Origin: Acephala macrosclerotiorum
Lineage: Eukaryota > Ascomycota > Leotiomycetes > Helotiales > Mollisiaceae
Assembly: GCA_014904845.1 (NCBI GenBank)
Contig: MU119271.1
Span: forward strand, 62,001-126,000
Direction: 5' to 3'
Length of the DNA: 64,000 nt
Positions 22,931 through 38,044 of the stretch are shown here, piece by piece. The translations under genes and the position numbers were made by a program. The notes under the pieces were generated by a model. The model was not told where the DNA came from. It saw nothing but the letters and a program-made list of their open reading frames with translations, and made no database searches. Position 1 is the first letter of the stretch, and each line of letters opens with the position of its first letter.

Positions 22931-23770
22931 ATGTCTCCTCACGTTCAGGGACCTTCAACCATGTATCTATCCAACCTCAAACCCCTCACCTTCAAATCCC
23001 CATCATGGCGCCGGCAGTGGGTATACCCAAGTCCTCGCACTAATCCACAACACCGCCCTCCCACACATCCCCTCGGCGTCCTCAGCACCGCCATCCTCGA
23101 CTTCATCGAAAACATATGCACACGACTATGCATTCCACCCAATTACACCCTCACCCTTCTCGATCTCGCAGATTACGTCTTCACGCCTCCAATATCATCC
23201 CACCTATCACGTGATGGCTGCATATCAACAGCGCAAAACAAGTTGAAAACCCAGACTGAGTGGGAAGAAGAGATGAAGCGACACGATGGATTCCTTGTAT
23301 TATCTCCATATCATACCTAGTCTTTCTGCACTCCGGTGAAAGCTGCATTCTCGTCACCGATTGTCCAAGCCGATGCAGTGATACGAAAACCCATCCTCAT
23401 GCTTGGATTTGGGAAGAAAGAACCATATTGCGAACACGGCTGCAACCGTACCTGGAAGAAGAAGTCATTTCCCATCACGATGAAAGACTTCTTCTTGGCT
23501 CAAGGCATGGAAGTTGTTTCTTGCAATGTAGGCAGTTGGGTCTGGGAGAAGGACGCAAAGGAGGGGAAATGGGAGGTGGGAGAGGGATGGCCGTAGTATG
23601 AGATCTATGCTGATTATTGGGAGCATTGGATAACAGGGGGCTGTAATGCGTTTCTGGGTGGGCAGCAGATTGAGGCTTGGGAGAGGAGCGGTTGGGATAG
23701 GGGGCAAGAGGGAGTGAGGAAGGTGGTTGATGTGTTAGAGGGGAGGAAGAGGCCGCAGAAGAAAGTTTAG
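22931..23770 (+). pseudogene. Hypothetical protein gene with two in-frame TAG codons
   Basis: One frame of 280 codons from ATG 22931 to a final TAG at 23768-23770, interrupted by TAG at 23318-23320 (codon 130) and 23594-23596 (codon 222). Coding-like content runs straight through both (GFLVLSPYHT-stop-SFCTPVKAAF; VGEGWP-stop-YEIYADYWEHW), and I could find no intron that removes either while keeping the frame. The protein has a LMLGFGKKEPYCEHGCNR block and many aromatic residues. Family not recognised. Each stop can come from a single C-to-T change (CAG to TAG) or G-to-A change (TGG to TAG), both RIP-compatible. Confidence 0.5.
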
Positions 23771-25616
23771 TGTTGTTGTTTGCGTGATGCTGGGGATGGA
23801 GTTTGAAGCTTCAAGGTAAGTTGATGAACCTCGGCTTTTCATCAATCCCAAAATGTCTGAACCCCACATGTACATTTCTGGTTCACCTCGATACACAGAC
23901 TACTCGATTCCATACTCACCCTTCAAAGACATCAACATAAACCTGAACCAGATCATCTCCAATACCACGGTGTGCTAGGCTCCGAAACAGGAGATTAATA
24001 GCCCTTGCTCCAACCGTCTTGGTCCTCCCTCTAACATACTGGCTTATATCAATGAGCGCTTGCTTCGCATAGGTATCGTTCTGCAGTTCTCAACTGCCGC
24101 ACGAAATTGAGGATCGGCTGCTTCTGGCGGAGAGATTCGTCAACGGGGAATGTTCGATAGTTCTGATTGTATGCCCCACGATCACTGGCCTTTATTGTGA
24201 GGATAACTGGTTCGAGGAGCCCGTCGTGGACTTTTTGGGCTAAGATTTCTTGTTCTGGAGGGAGTTGTCGTATGTTCTGAGCTGTGTTATACTGAGTTGA
24301 ATATCGCACGAGAGAGCGGAACATACCATATCTTTGATCATTTTGATGATTTCTTTCGGGCTTATGGAGAGAAACCTCATGGCATCTTCTGTCAAGTACA
24401 TTCCTGCCATTTCGGATTTTCTGATCTCGAGGAGACATTTGGGTCAACATTACAAATATGTACTCTCCGCATATCAAAGAAATACCAATGCATAGTCTGT
24501 TGAATAGATTCATCTCATTCTTTCTGCTTCTGAACAAACAGGTGAAAGGCATTATATAGGATGCCCGCAGATGCAGTCGTATGAGAAGAATCTTTCTTTG
24601 AATTGACCCTAGATCTTCCGCCCCAGTGTCCTGAGTGAAACGGAACATTATCGATGCACATAATAAGAGCAAAGTTGTCGTTGGCCCTAGATATGCATCT
24701 GCGAATCCCTCTTGCTCAACGAGCGATAGTCCAGCTCTTGTCACACTTTCAGGTTGTCATCGTATCGTGTAGAGGAGGGTTGCTGATTCGTCCATCGGCC
24801 TCGGCGTTACGTCTCTCCTGCCGACCCGCCCCTTTCTTGTAAAGATATAGACCTAGCGGTCGCGAGGAGCATCGAACGCTCATTGGCCCGCTTCGCTCGT
24901 GGCACCCCCTTTCGTGTCATAATTGATGGTATTGCGATCGTGCAGGATGAGGGGCATTTGAGACAAGATAATTGCTCCCTAGTCTTCATTCCACCCAAGA
25001 TCCTACGCCATGCAACGTCTCTAACGTCCTCTGTGTTCTTCCTCTCGATCCCTAGCGGCAGAATTTGGACCTCCACACCCTCAGGTTTGATAGCTGTGTA
25101 GTAGATCACTGGTTATGGGTGCAGGGTGTATTTGGTATGCGGCAGGGATCGTGGCACTGGTGGGATCGGTGCCCAAAGATGGCAGGAAGCTTAATCTTAG
25201 GAGGAAAGAGAGTGGGAGAGATGACTCTTGAAATTTTAGATTTCCGATGGAGAGTGGAGATTTGGACCTCTGGCTGGCTGAAAGGGAGAGGAGAGATAGG
25301 ATAGGAGAGACTTGGATTGGATGGATAGTTTGGCTGGAAGGGGAAGTCAAAGCGTTGCCCCCAGAAAGCACCTGCAGCTTTTGCAACTAATATCAGTCCT
25401 CACTCACTTGCAATTTTCACACAACCAAGGTAGAAAGACTCGAAGAACCTTATGCATTCTCTAGACTATGACTACGAGACCCCGCATGTATGCTCCTAAG
25501 CCTAGTGATCCTCGCACATCTCATCCATGGCAATCACTTCCCCCCAATCTTCTCACTGTGGGGTACCGAAAGCTAATTTCCATGAAGACGATGGTGCCCA
25601 AGGTGAAGCACTTAGA
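23771..25616 (-). other. Intergenic region with degenerate minus-strand coding traces
   Basis: Minus-strand stretches look partly coding: around 25109-24980 (AIKPEGVEVQILPLGIERK), 24744-24560 (VTRAGLSLVEQEGFADAYLG) and 24440-24290 (EMAGMYLTEDAMRFLSISPKE), but they lie in different frames and lack a start. They may be pieces of one decayed gene. No family recognised. Confidence 0.25.
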
Positions 25617-25690
25617 TTAGACATGACTTCCATGGTATTGAAGAACATGAGCCCATTTAGCATCCTGGACGGCAAGTCGAGCTCTGCGTT

Positions 25691-25698
25691 GTTCCATT
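25691..25698. repeat. Target-site duplication, left copy
   Basis: GTTCCATT immediately outside the left inverted end; identical to 40164-40171. Confidence 0.85.
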
Positions 25699-25800
25699 CA
25701 GGCTCGACTTCGATACTTGAGGCATCGATACAATATCGATACTGGATAGTATTAGTCAGGTATTACAAATATCGATACGTATCGATAAAGAATCGATTCT
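25699..25800 (+). repeat. Left terminal inverted repeat of the hAT-like element
   Basis: Starts CAGGCTCGA and contains ATCGATAC-AATATCGATACT and CGATAAAGAATCGATT, matched in reverse complement by 40075-40163 with point differences and small gaps. Rich in short ATCGAT palindromes that could bind transposase. Confidence 0.7.
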
Positions 25801-26346
25801 TATATCGCTTTTTTACTTTGCACTTTACAATTCTTTTTCTTTTTATTTCTCTTTTTTCGTACGACGATTTTATTTGAATTATATTTTTAAAATGTTTTTT
25901 CTATTTAAATTAGACTTTTTTTTTATAGTTTTTACTTTAATAAAATTAATTACAATTATTTAAAATCATAATACGAAATAGAGATTTTTCGTTTAAAAAT
26001 ATTATTGTCGTTCGATTAAAGAAAAAAATCAAATCTATTTTTATTATATTCGTTGTATTAATTCAACGAAAGACTCGTCGTATAATATTATTATAATAAA
26101 AAATATAAAAAAATACTTAAAAAACTATTATTAAATTATTATTAAAAATTTTTTAAACAAAAATCAAATAACGATTAATAAATAATTAAAACAATATTAT
26201 TAACAAATTGATAAAACTAGTAAAAAAAGAAATTTAATATTGAAATTTTAAAAACTTATTTTAATACGTCAATTTTCGTTGAAATTTTAATTATTTTTAT
26301 CGTTGTACGAAATTTATTTTTTTATTTTATTAAATAATTAAAATTT

Positions 26347-26611
26347 TATTGTAATAAAACTATATATTTTCTTTTTAAAAATTTTTGTAAATAATTAATT
26401 TCGAGAGCAATACTAGTCACGTGTTTTCTAGTACATAAAGAGTTTTCGCTTACTATAAACTAATCAATAATTTTTTTTATTTTTATTTTAATTAATTAAT
26501 TGATTAATTTACGAATTACGAATTATTTCGAATGAGTTTAATTTATTAATTAAAACGAATTGATTTACGATTGAATTTTTTTGTTTTGTATTTTATTGTT
26601 TTTTTATATTA
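26347..26611 (+). repeat. Left LTR of the nested retrotransposon
   Basis: About 265 bases repeated in the same orientation at 38045-38308. Shared landmarks in order are TAATAAAACTATATA, TAATTTCGAGAG, CACGTGTTTT, AGTACATAAA, TTACGAATTACGAATTA and TTATTAATTAAAACGAAT. Differences are mostly C/T and G/A, as RIP would give. Confidence 0.65.
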
Positions 26612-29600
26612 GTAAAACGATATTAAAAAATGAATTGTTTTAATAGATTTTATTAAAAATTGTTTATATACGATTTGTATATTTTGTTTTTTATTATTAT
26701 TAAAAAGAAATTTAAATTATTGAAAATCGAAAATTGAAAATTAATTAATAAAAATTTTTTATTTTGATTGTATTATTTGAAATTAAATAATTTGATTATA
26801 AAATTGTAAAATTGTAAAAAAGTATTAATTTATAAAAATTACGTATTGAATTACTTGAGATAACTAGTATTAAAACGAATATAGAAAAAAAAAAAAAAAA
26901 TTTACGATAATTATTTACAATAATTGGTTTTATTTTCAGTGAAAATTAAAATATAAAAAAAAAAGTTTTAATGTGAAAAAAAAAAGAGATTATAGTATTA
27001 AAAAGTGAAATTGTTTTATTGTTTTATATTTTAATTTTAATTTTTTTGAGAATTGTAATTCGCGAATTACTTGTAATTGTTTTTAAATTGAAATAATAAA
27101 ATTAAAATAAGTTTTGAATTTTAAAAAATAATACGAAAAAAATTAAAATTAAAAATTTTAATCGAAAAAAATCGATTAAAAAAGTATTTATTTAAAGAAT
27201 ATATTTTATTAAAACGAATAAACGAATAAAATTTCGAGTAAAAATTAGAATAAAAAATTTTTTACGAGAAAACAATATAAATAGAAATCAATTTTTAAAA
27301 CGAATTTTATTTAAAAATAATAATTCGAAAATTCGTATTTTTAAATTATTAAATCAATTTTTAGTTTAAAAATTAAAATCAATAAATTATTCGCGTTAAA
27401 GTTTATTTTTTTTAATAGAAAATTTTTTTATTTTAATTATATTATCGATTTTTTTTAAAAAAGAAATTTATAGATAATAAAAACAATTTTTTAAAAATAT
27501 AAAATTTCGAGAAATATGTATTTGTATTAAAATTATAAATACTTTTTTTTAAAGTTTTTAAAATATTTTAATTCAAAAAAAATAATATTACGATTTTCTT
27601 AAAATAATACGACGATATATGTAAAAATTATAAAGTTATTTTAAAAATCAAAAAAATACAATTTTTACGATATATTAATTCGATTTACAAAGAGTAAATT
27701 CGATTTATATTAAAATATAATATTGAAAATTATTTAAAAAAAGAATTTTACAACGTTTTAAAAAAAGAATTTTACGAATACAATTAAAAATATTATCGAG
27801 TAAATATAGAGTTTTTATATAGAATTATTGATTAATTTACGAGAAATTTTTTAACGATAAAAACGTACGTAAATTTATTTGATCGAGTATTTAAAAAATT
27901 AATTAAATGAAATAAATTAAATAAATAATATTAAAAACGCGAGTTTATAAAATTTTTTTCGATATATATTAAAAAACGAATTTTTAAAAAAATCGATTAC
28001 GAGTCGATAAAAATATTTATTTACAATTATAATAAAATGTATAAAAAAACGATTATTATATATAAATATAAAAAAAAAAATAGTAATACAATAAAATTAA
28101 CGATTTAAAATACTTGAAAGTTCGATAAAAATATTTAAATATTATAGTATAAAAAATAATTTTAAATGCAATTAATAATTTATTATTTTTTATTTTATTC
28201 GAATTATTTATAAAAGAAATTTAATAAAAAATATACGTAATCGTTAAAAAAATTTATATCAAATTTCAATTTTTGATTTTATGTATTATTTAAATTTAGA
28301 GAATTCAATAAATATTCATATTAAAATTTTCAATTTAAATAAACGATTTTATTAGAAAACTAAAAAAATATTTTTTTTTTTTCGTATTATTTAATAATTT
28401 AAAAATCGCTTTAAATACTAATATTGTAAAAATGTTTTAAAAATTGAATAATATTATAATTTTTATAAATTAAAATTAGAATTAATTTGTTTTTTTACGA
28501 GAATATAAACGAAAAAAATATAGTAATATAAGAAAAAACGAATATAAAGTTTTATATAATTTAATATTAATTGAATTTTTGTAAAATATATTATTAATCT
28601 TTTAAGAAAATGCAATAAAGATTAATATTGTATATAATAATTAATAAAACAAACGATATTATTTCGAGTATTTTAAGTAAATAAAAAATAAAAAAATCGA
28701 TTTTTTTATTAATTATTTTTTCGTAAATTGTTATTTATTTATAAATAAATTAATTAATCGTAAATATTATTATCGAGAGAACAGTTAATAATATTATAAT
28801 TCTTGAAATCGTAATCGATTTTCGCGATTGTTTATATTTAAAAATAATCGATATTAATATAATCAAATTATAGAACAAATAATTAAAGAATTTTTTGATT
28901 ACAATCTCAATAAACGTTTTAAAAATACATAAAAAATTTAAAAATTTATTTAATTTATTGTTTAAAAAAAGAGTAAAATTAATATTAATAAAATTTTTTT
29001 AAAAAAATTGAATTTATTGTTATATATTTTTAATAATAATAATATTAACGTTTAAAATTTTAATAAAACGATTATTAATAAATTCTACGAAAAATTGTCG
29101 ATAAATATAGTAATAATAAATACGATAATAATAAGTAAATCGAAAAGTAAAATTCAAAGTATACGAGAAAATTTTTAATAAAAAATAAAAATAAAAAAAA
29201 AGTATTCAAAAATCGAATTGTAATAATAAATTTTATAAAGTATTTAAAATGAAAAACGAGAAAAAATAAACGTAAATTAATTGAAAGATAAAATTTTGAG
29301 ATAATAATTTAACGTTAAAAATAATAATTCTATTAACGAAATTTTATTGTGAAAATTTTTTAAAAATATAGTATTGTTTTTAAGAATTCAAAAAAAATAA
29401 AAATAATTATTAATATTTTAAAAATATCGAATTTTATTGTAATAATTATTAATTAATAATAAAAAAACAATGTTTATTATTTAATTTTAATAGATATTGA
29501 AATCGTTGTAATAAGAAAAATATTAAAAATTGTTGATTCTATAAAACAGTTTTTTTAGAGTTTTTATAGAATGTTTAAAAAAACGAATTAATTTGTTTTT

Positions 29601-32600
29601 ATTATTGAAAACTTTGTAATATTTGAAATTAATTTCATAGAAATCGATTTTTTGTTATTAATTAAAAAAAAGTATATTATTATTGTTTTTAAATTATATT
29701 TTAATTTGTTTAAATTAATTAATTCGAGTAAAAAATACGAAATATTAAATATTGAAATAAAATATTATATTGTTTTTACGTATATAATTCGAGATTTTAA
29801 TAATATTATTATAAACGTCGAAAATTTTTAATTGTTTATTATTATTAAATAAAATTTCGAATTCGTCGAAATAGTAATTATAAAAATAGAAATTGAATAT
29901 AGAATCGAATATAAAATCTTTTTTTTTTTTGTAAATAGTACAAAATTTTTTTTTTTAAAATAATTATTTGTTGTTATAATAAAAATACAAATTGAATATA
30001 AAGATAATAATTCGTAAAATAATATATTTCGAGATTTTAAAGATTTCAATTTTATTTGTACGATTATAATTGTTTTTTTTTTTGAAAATCTATTTGCATT
30101 AAATTATTAAAAATTACTATATTTATATATATTTTCGTATTGAAAAAGTATTAAAAAAAGAATATAACGTGAGAAATTAAGTATTAATATTATTAAAAAA
30201 TAGTATAGTATTAAAACTCGCGAATAATTTTTATATTTTAACGAATTTATTTTTATTTTTAATTTTTTAATATTATTTTATATAAAATAAATATAATTAA
30301 AATAAATATTATTAGTTCAAAGAAAAATATTAATAAAATAATATAAAAAACGAAATTATTTTTTTTTTTAATAGAAAAAAAATAAATAAAATTTTGAATG
30401 AAAAAATTTTCGACGAAAAAACGAAAAAGTATTTTTTTATAATAGTATTATTATTTTTAAATGTGAACGTTAAAAGAAAATATTTGAAAAATAGTATAAA
30501 ACGTTAATTATTTTATTTTATTGAAAAAAAATAAAATCGAAAAATTTTCGAGTATAAAAACGAAAGAAAAACTCGAATAAAAAAAATAATTTTATTGTTA
30601 AATAATTTTAATTTGAGATTATTTAATATAAATATTAATACGATATATAAATTTAAATTTAAAAAAGTACGATTTATCGATTTAATCAACAAAATTAAAA
30701 AAACTTTTAAAAAACGAAAAAATTAATTCAAACGATTCAAAACACAAAAAATACTTTAAAAATATATTAAAAAATATATAAAATATTTACTATTGCGAAT
30801 TGTTTTAATACTAAAAAAATTACAATTTATTTTTAAGTAATTAATATTTCTATTTATTAAAAATTAATTATAAAAATCTAAAAAAGAAATATTTAATAAA
30901 ATAATATTTAATCGTAAAAAAACGATAATATTTGATTAAAAAAAAGTTTTTATAATTTATAAAAATATTAATTCGTTTATTCGTATTAAAACAATTTAAT
31001 ATACGATATAATAAAAAAAAAATTTTTATTATTTCAAAATTTTATTTTCAATTATAGTAAAAATATTTTAAAAATGATTCGATTATAAAATACTTGAAAA
31101 AAATAATAATTTTTATTAAAATTTATAATTTTTAATCGCGAAAAAAATCGCTAAAATTTATCGATTAATTAATGCGATTATAAAAATGAATTTAATTACT
31201 TTGAAAAACGTTAATATATTTTTTTTTGTAAATAAATTTTCTAAAAAATTTATTGAATATTTTTGCGTTTTTTTAATAAACTTTTTTTCTAAATACGATT
31301 AATTTATATTAAATATTTGAAATAAAAATATAATTGTTTTTATAATTTTATTAAAATTTCTACGAATAATAATATTATTTTAAAAAGTAATTAATTTTAT
31401 AATTTAATTCGTTCGAATTATTATAATAATTTTAAAAAACGTATTTTTTAAAATCGCGATATTATTTTTAAATAATGTAAAAATCAAAAAACTTTATACG
31501 AATTATAATAACGAATTAATACTTTTAAAAATTCATTGATTCGTTTTTGAATATATTTAAAATTTAAATAAAACGTTAAATCGAATTAAAAAAATTCAAA
31601 TTTATATAAAATTTAAATTACAATTTTATTAGAACGAAATAATTATTATTAATTTTATTTACAATTTTGAAAAATATTTTTTTGAAAATATAAAAATTAT
31701 TAAAATTCTAAAATAGATTAAATATAATAATATTTTTAAAATTAAAATTTTTATTGAAATTTGTATTTATTATAAAATATAAATTTAATATTTTAATATT
31801 ATTATTAAATCGTTATATCGATTAATTAAAAAAAAAAAATTTCGAATAAAAAAAAAATAAAAAATTGTTATAATATTTCTATAAAACAAATTTATAACGA
31901 TTTTAATACTTTGTAAAATTTATTACGATTTTATTAATAAATAGAAAATAATTATTTTAAATATCGATATTAATTAGTAAAAATATAAAAAAATACTCGA
32001 TTAATATAACGACAAAAAACGAAAACGAGTAATTCGATACGAATTAAAACTTTAAAATACTATTGAATAAAATTATAATACAACAAAAAAAAAATATTAA
32101 AAAGTTTTAAAGTGTTTTCGTAAATTACGATTTTGATTATATAGTATTTATTTTATTTTTAAAACGAACGTTAATACGTTTATCGTTTAATTGAATCGAG
32201 TAATAATAAATTTTTTTAACGTTTTAATTACTCGTTAATTTATTTGAATACGATTATTCGATTTTGAAATTAAATATATTAAAAAAAGTATTTATATTAC
32301 TATAAACAAATTATTTAAAAAACTGTAAATAAAAAACAATAATTTAAAAAAAAAAAAAAATATTGATAAATTTATTATAATCGAATTTAATTGTATTAAA
32401 ATAGTTCTAATTTCGATTAAAAAATATAAAATTAATTAAAAAATTAAAAATAAATCGTTTGTAATTGAAAGTAAATACGTAAAACGAAAATATTTATTTA
32501 AATTATTAAATCAAGTTTAAAAAAAAAAATTTAAATTCGATGTTTTTAATTTTCAATTTTCGATATCGATCGCATTTTTCGTATGCGTCGTATTAATTAC

Positions 32601-35600
32601 TTTTTTTAAGATCAATAAATTACTAAATAATAATAACGATAATAATATTATTTTTTTTTTTGATAATAATTATTCGAATTATTTTCAAAATATTATTTAA
32701 TATTTAATAATTTTAAAACGATTAAAATAATTTTCGAGAATAAAATTTTACAAATTAATTCGAAAATTCGTCGATTATAACGTTCGAAATAAAATACTAT
32801 AAAAAAATACTATTAAATTTTATTTATTTCGATTTGTTTTAAACGATTTAAAACAATATATAATAATTATAATTGAATTATATAATAAGTTCGAATATAT
32901 TAAAAAAAAAGTATTTACTATTGAATAATTAATCGATATTATTAAAAAAAATACTATAAAAACGTTTAAAATTTTGTAGTAAATTGTAATAATTATTAAT
33001 ATAAAAATAAAAAAAAATACGAAAAAACTTTATATTTTTAAAGAGTAATTTCATTATTTTATTGTATTGAAATAAATGTAATTAAATTTTCGTAATATAA
33101 AATATTCGATAATTTGATTATAGTACGAAATAATTTTTTCGATTAAATTAAAATCAAATTAATAAAAAATTCGATTTTTAAAAAAATTATTAAATTTATT
33201 TATAATAATATTATTTGTAAATATAACGTTTTCGATTATATAAAATTGAACGAAAAATTTGAATTTAAAAAAATTATTATTAAGAAATTAAATAAACTCG
33301 AAATCAAACGAATTATTATTTCTATATATAATTTGAAAGTAAATAAAATAATTAAACGAAAATATTAATTTATTATTATTACATTAATTGTTTTAACGAA
33401 AAAAAATAAAAAAAATTAATTAAAATATTTATTAATTGTTTTTTTTGCGAATTGAACGATTATTTATAAATCAATTAAATATACGTTATTTTATATAATT
33501 TATAATAAAAAAATTGTTTTATTTATTGAAATTCGATTTTTTATTTAAAGAATTTTCAATTAAAACGAAATATATAATCGAACGAAATTTTTTGAATTGA
33601 AAATTAAATAAATTAAAATATAAAACGAGAATATAAAAAAATCGAAATTAAAAAAAAAACGCAATTGTAAATAAAATTAAATATATTTCGATATTTATTA
33701 TTAAATACGAAAAAAATTAATTCAAAAAAAAATTTCGTTTTAATATATAATATTAAATTTATTAATTAAAATATATTTAAAAATATTAAATTATTATATA
33801 AATAATTAAATTTATATTAAATTTATTAAATAAATTAATTAAAAAAAATTATTCACTCGAAAAAATAAACAAAATAATAATTTGAAAATTATATACTAAA
33901 ATTCGTTTAAAAAAATTCGTTAAAAGAAATAAATATTAGAATTTTTTAAATAATAGTAAAAATAAAAATATTATTAAATTTATTGATTTTAATAATAATA
34001 AAAATATAAATATAAATATAAAAAAGAAAACGATTAAAAAATTTCGTAATAAATAGAATATTTAAGAAATTGAAAAAAGAATTAAAATTGTAATTTGTAT
34101 TTTTGAATTTAGTAAAATCGAAAGAGACAAATATATATAATTCTTTGAAAATTGAATAAATAAAAAAAATTCGTTAAACTTCGAAATAATAACGATTTTT
34201 TAATTGAAAAAAAACTTTTTTTTTTTTTTTTATTTATAGTAATTTTATTTTTTTATCGATTTTTTTTAGAATATTTTTATTTATTTTAATAAATTTTATT
34301 TACATTTTGAAAGTTTTACTTTTTTTTTATTGTAATTAAAATAATTTTATTATATGAAAAAACGAGATTATATTATTATTTTTTTTTTTAAAAAATTTTA
34401 AAAAATTTTATTTTTTAAAATTTACAAAAAATATTTTTTAATATATTTAAATATTTGAATATATTTCGATTATATTTAATTACATTCAAATTGTACAAAC
34501 GTTTATTAATACAATATTTATTATAATTTATAAAAAAACTTTTTTCAATTTTATTTTTTAATTACAATTTTTTAATTTTATATTAATTTAAAAATTATAA
34601 TTTTTTTTCAATATTATTTATTTTATTTTTTATTTTTTTAAAATTTTAATTTGTATTATTTTATATATAAACAATTTTATCAATTGAATATATTTTATTT
34701 ATTTGAGTATTTTATAACGATTTTTTTTAAAAATTTATATATATATTTTTTTATAAGAACAATTTATAAATATTTACTTTTTTTAATTTTTTTTTTTTAA
34801 AATTTATTTAATATATTTTATAAGAAATCAATATAAAACTATTTATTTAAAACTTTTAAAATTTTTTATTTGAAATTAGTATTATAATATATTTTAAAAA
34901 AAAATTTCGTAAAAATAAATAAATTTCGTAATTTTTAATTATTTAAAACGTAAAAATATTTGTTTGTTTTTTTTATATAATATTTTTATAAATATAAAAA
35001 TTTATAATTTTTTTTTTTTAAATTTACGCGTTTTTTATTTTTAAAATTCGATCAATTTATTATATTGTTTTTTTACGTACAAATTTTATAATTTCAATTT
35101 TTATTTTCGAAATTTTTGTGATATTATTATTATATTTCAAAAAAATATTTTATTAAATTTCGAAAATACGAATTTCACGTACAAAAAACGAAATAAAAAT
35201 AATTATAATATATTTATATAAATCGTATAATGCGATTTCGATAATTTATAAAAAATTATTAATAAATTATTATTTGAAAAAAAAGCAATTGCAATTAATA
35301 ATATTAATAATAAATTTATAAAAATTAAAAACGTAATAAAAAAAATTTTAATTAAATAAAAAAAAAAATTTGAAAATAGTATTATTTTAAAATTTTTTAA
35401 AATTTTTTTAAAATAATATATAATTTTAAATAAAGATTTTTTTTTTAAAGTAAACAAAATTAAAAAATCGCGTATTACGTTTTAATAAACTCGATTTAAT
35501 TTGATTAAAATTTTTAATAGTATATTTAAATACTATAATTAAAAAACTTTTTTTTGAATTTAAATATTTTAATAATTTATTAAAAGTTTTATTAATAAAT

Positions 35601-38044
35601 TTTACGATAAATATATATATTAAAAATTTAAATAAATATTTCGTATAAAACGTTTTACGTTTCACGAAATTATTAAAATTATTGATATAATTATTATCGA
35701 AAGAAATAAAATTTATAATATACTATTTATAAAAATATTTTTTCGATTTATCGATTGTAAAAAAACGTTAATATATTTAAAAAATACAAACGACAATTTA
35801 ATAATTACAAATTTGAATAAAATAAATTTAAAAAAATTGCGTTTTATTTTTTATTTTTACGAATTTTTAATAATTAAAAAATATATTAAAAAACTTTTTT
35901 CGATTTTTGCGAATAAATCTAAAAAATAATTAATCGTTATTATTAATAATATAAATATTCGAAACATTAAATCTCAAAAAATTATTAATATTAATATTTT
36001 ATTTTTTTAATCAATTTTATTAATTAACGATAATAATAATAATAATATTATTATTATTAGTTTTTTCGTATAAAATTTTTTATTTTTTCAAATTTTTCAA
36101 ATTTTTTGAATTTTTCGATTTATTTTTTTTTTTACTTCGATTTTTACATTAATTAAACTTAAAAAATTTACTATTAATAATAAGAAATATTATAATATAT
36201 TTACATTTATATTAAAAAAATATAAAATTATTATTATTTTATTATAATTTAATATTACTTTATTTTGATTAATTCGCGAATTTCAATCAAATAATATATA
36301 TTCAATAATTGATTATACGTACAATATAAATAGTATTTAAAAATCAAACGTTGTTTTTTTTAATATTTTGCGTTTTACTAATTATATTAAAATTTTAAGT
36401 ATTGTTTACAATGTTTACAAATACTCGTTTACTAAATAATTTTATCGAATTTATTATATAACGTTTTACGAGAATCTCGATTTATATTTTAAAAACGATA
36501 AAAAACAAATTAAAATTATAAAAATACGATTATTTAAAATTTATAAATTATATACTAAAAAAAAAAATTTTCGATTTATTTAAATTTATTTTAATATTCG
36601 TTTTTAATTTATAAATATTTTTACTATTTTTTAATATAAACAAAAAATATTAACAAAAAATCGATTTTAATTTTCACGAGTTTTTATCGTTTTTATTTTT
36701 ATTTTCTCGATCAAATTATTTATTAATCTAAAAATTGCAATAATTTTTACTTTGTAAAATTTTTTTAAATAAACAAAAGAAAAAAATATTTTACTATTTT
36801 TTTTCAAAGAAATTAATATATTGAAATTTTATTATCGATAGATTCTTTTTAACGAATTTTTTTTTTTATATAATACGTACTTTTTTTTTATTATTTAATT
36901 TTTATAAACGAATTTCAAATTGTAATTATTATTTTATCGATTTTCTAAGAATTACTTTTTTTATTTTGTTGTTTTTTTTTCAATTTATTAAACTCTATTA
37001 AAACGATAAAATTAATTAATTTTTCTACGAAAAAAAAATTAATATATTTTAAAATTTAAATTTATTATATATTAAACTTTTTTTTTTTAACAAATTTCAA
37101 ATAATTTATTTGCGATTTAACGATTATAAAAAAACGATAAATTGATTATTTCGATTCTTTAAAAAAACTATTTAAATAAATTTTTTTTTTAGTATTAAAA
37201 ATCGAATTTTAATTAAAAATCTCTTAAAACAAATTTAATTAAATATTGTAAAAAAAAAATTTTAAAAATTGAAATTATATATTTACAAAATAAAAATTTT
37301 TATCGATCGAAAATACGTCGAAAATTCTAAAAATTTTAGTTTTTTTATTTTATTTCTCGTGAATTTAATATTTGTTAATACTAATAAAAAAATTATTAAC
37401 GATACTATTTACGAAAAATTCAAAAAAATTTATAATAAGTTTTAAACTTTTTTCGAAAATCGATTTTAAGAATTTTCTAACGACGAATCTTTTTTTAATA
37501 ATATTTAATTTAAAAAAATCGACGTAATTTTCAATATAATTTATTACGTAAAACTTTTAAACTATTTTATTATTCGATATAAAATTTTCTAATAATTAAA
37601 TTATTAGAATTCGTCTAATAATAAACATTTGTATACTTATTAATAAAAACAAATTATAATTCAAATTAAATTAATTTTTCAATATTTTAAAATAAAAAAA
37701 ATAAAAATATTTTTTAGTAATAAATTTTTTTTTAAATGCGAAACTAAAAAATTAATAGCATTTGTAAAAAATAATTAAAAATGTCTAATTATTTTTAACA
37801 ATAAATTTAAATTTAAAATTCGTTTACTTTTTTTTTTTTTATTAAATTTTAAAAAAAAAGAAAAACAAATTACAAAAAAATTTAATATTAATAAAAATAT
37901 TGAAAAAACTATTAAATTCTTGAAAAAAAAACGATAATAATTTGAAAGATTTCGAATTTTAAATTTTTTATTTAAAATAAATTTTTTTTTTTTTTTTAAT
38001 ATTTTTTTTCGAGATTTGAAATAAATTCATTATATAAAAAAACG

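Noticed and set aside
29828..35665. Short frames in the AT-rich block (e.g. 29828-30049, 35203-35457, 35426-35665)
   Set aside because: Their Lys/Ile/Phe/Asn-only composition is what random A/T sequence gives.
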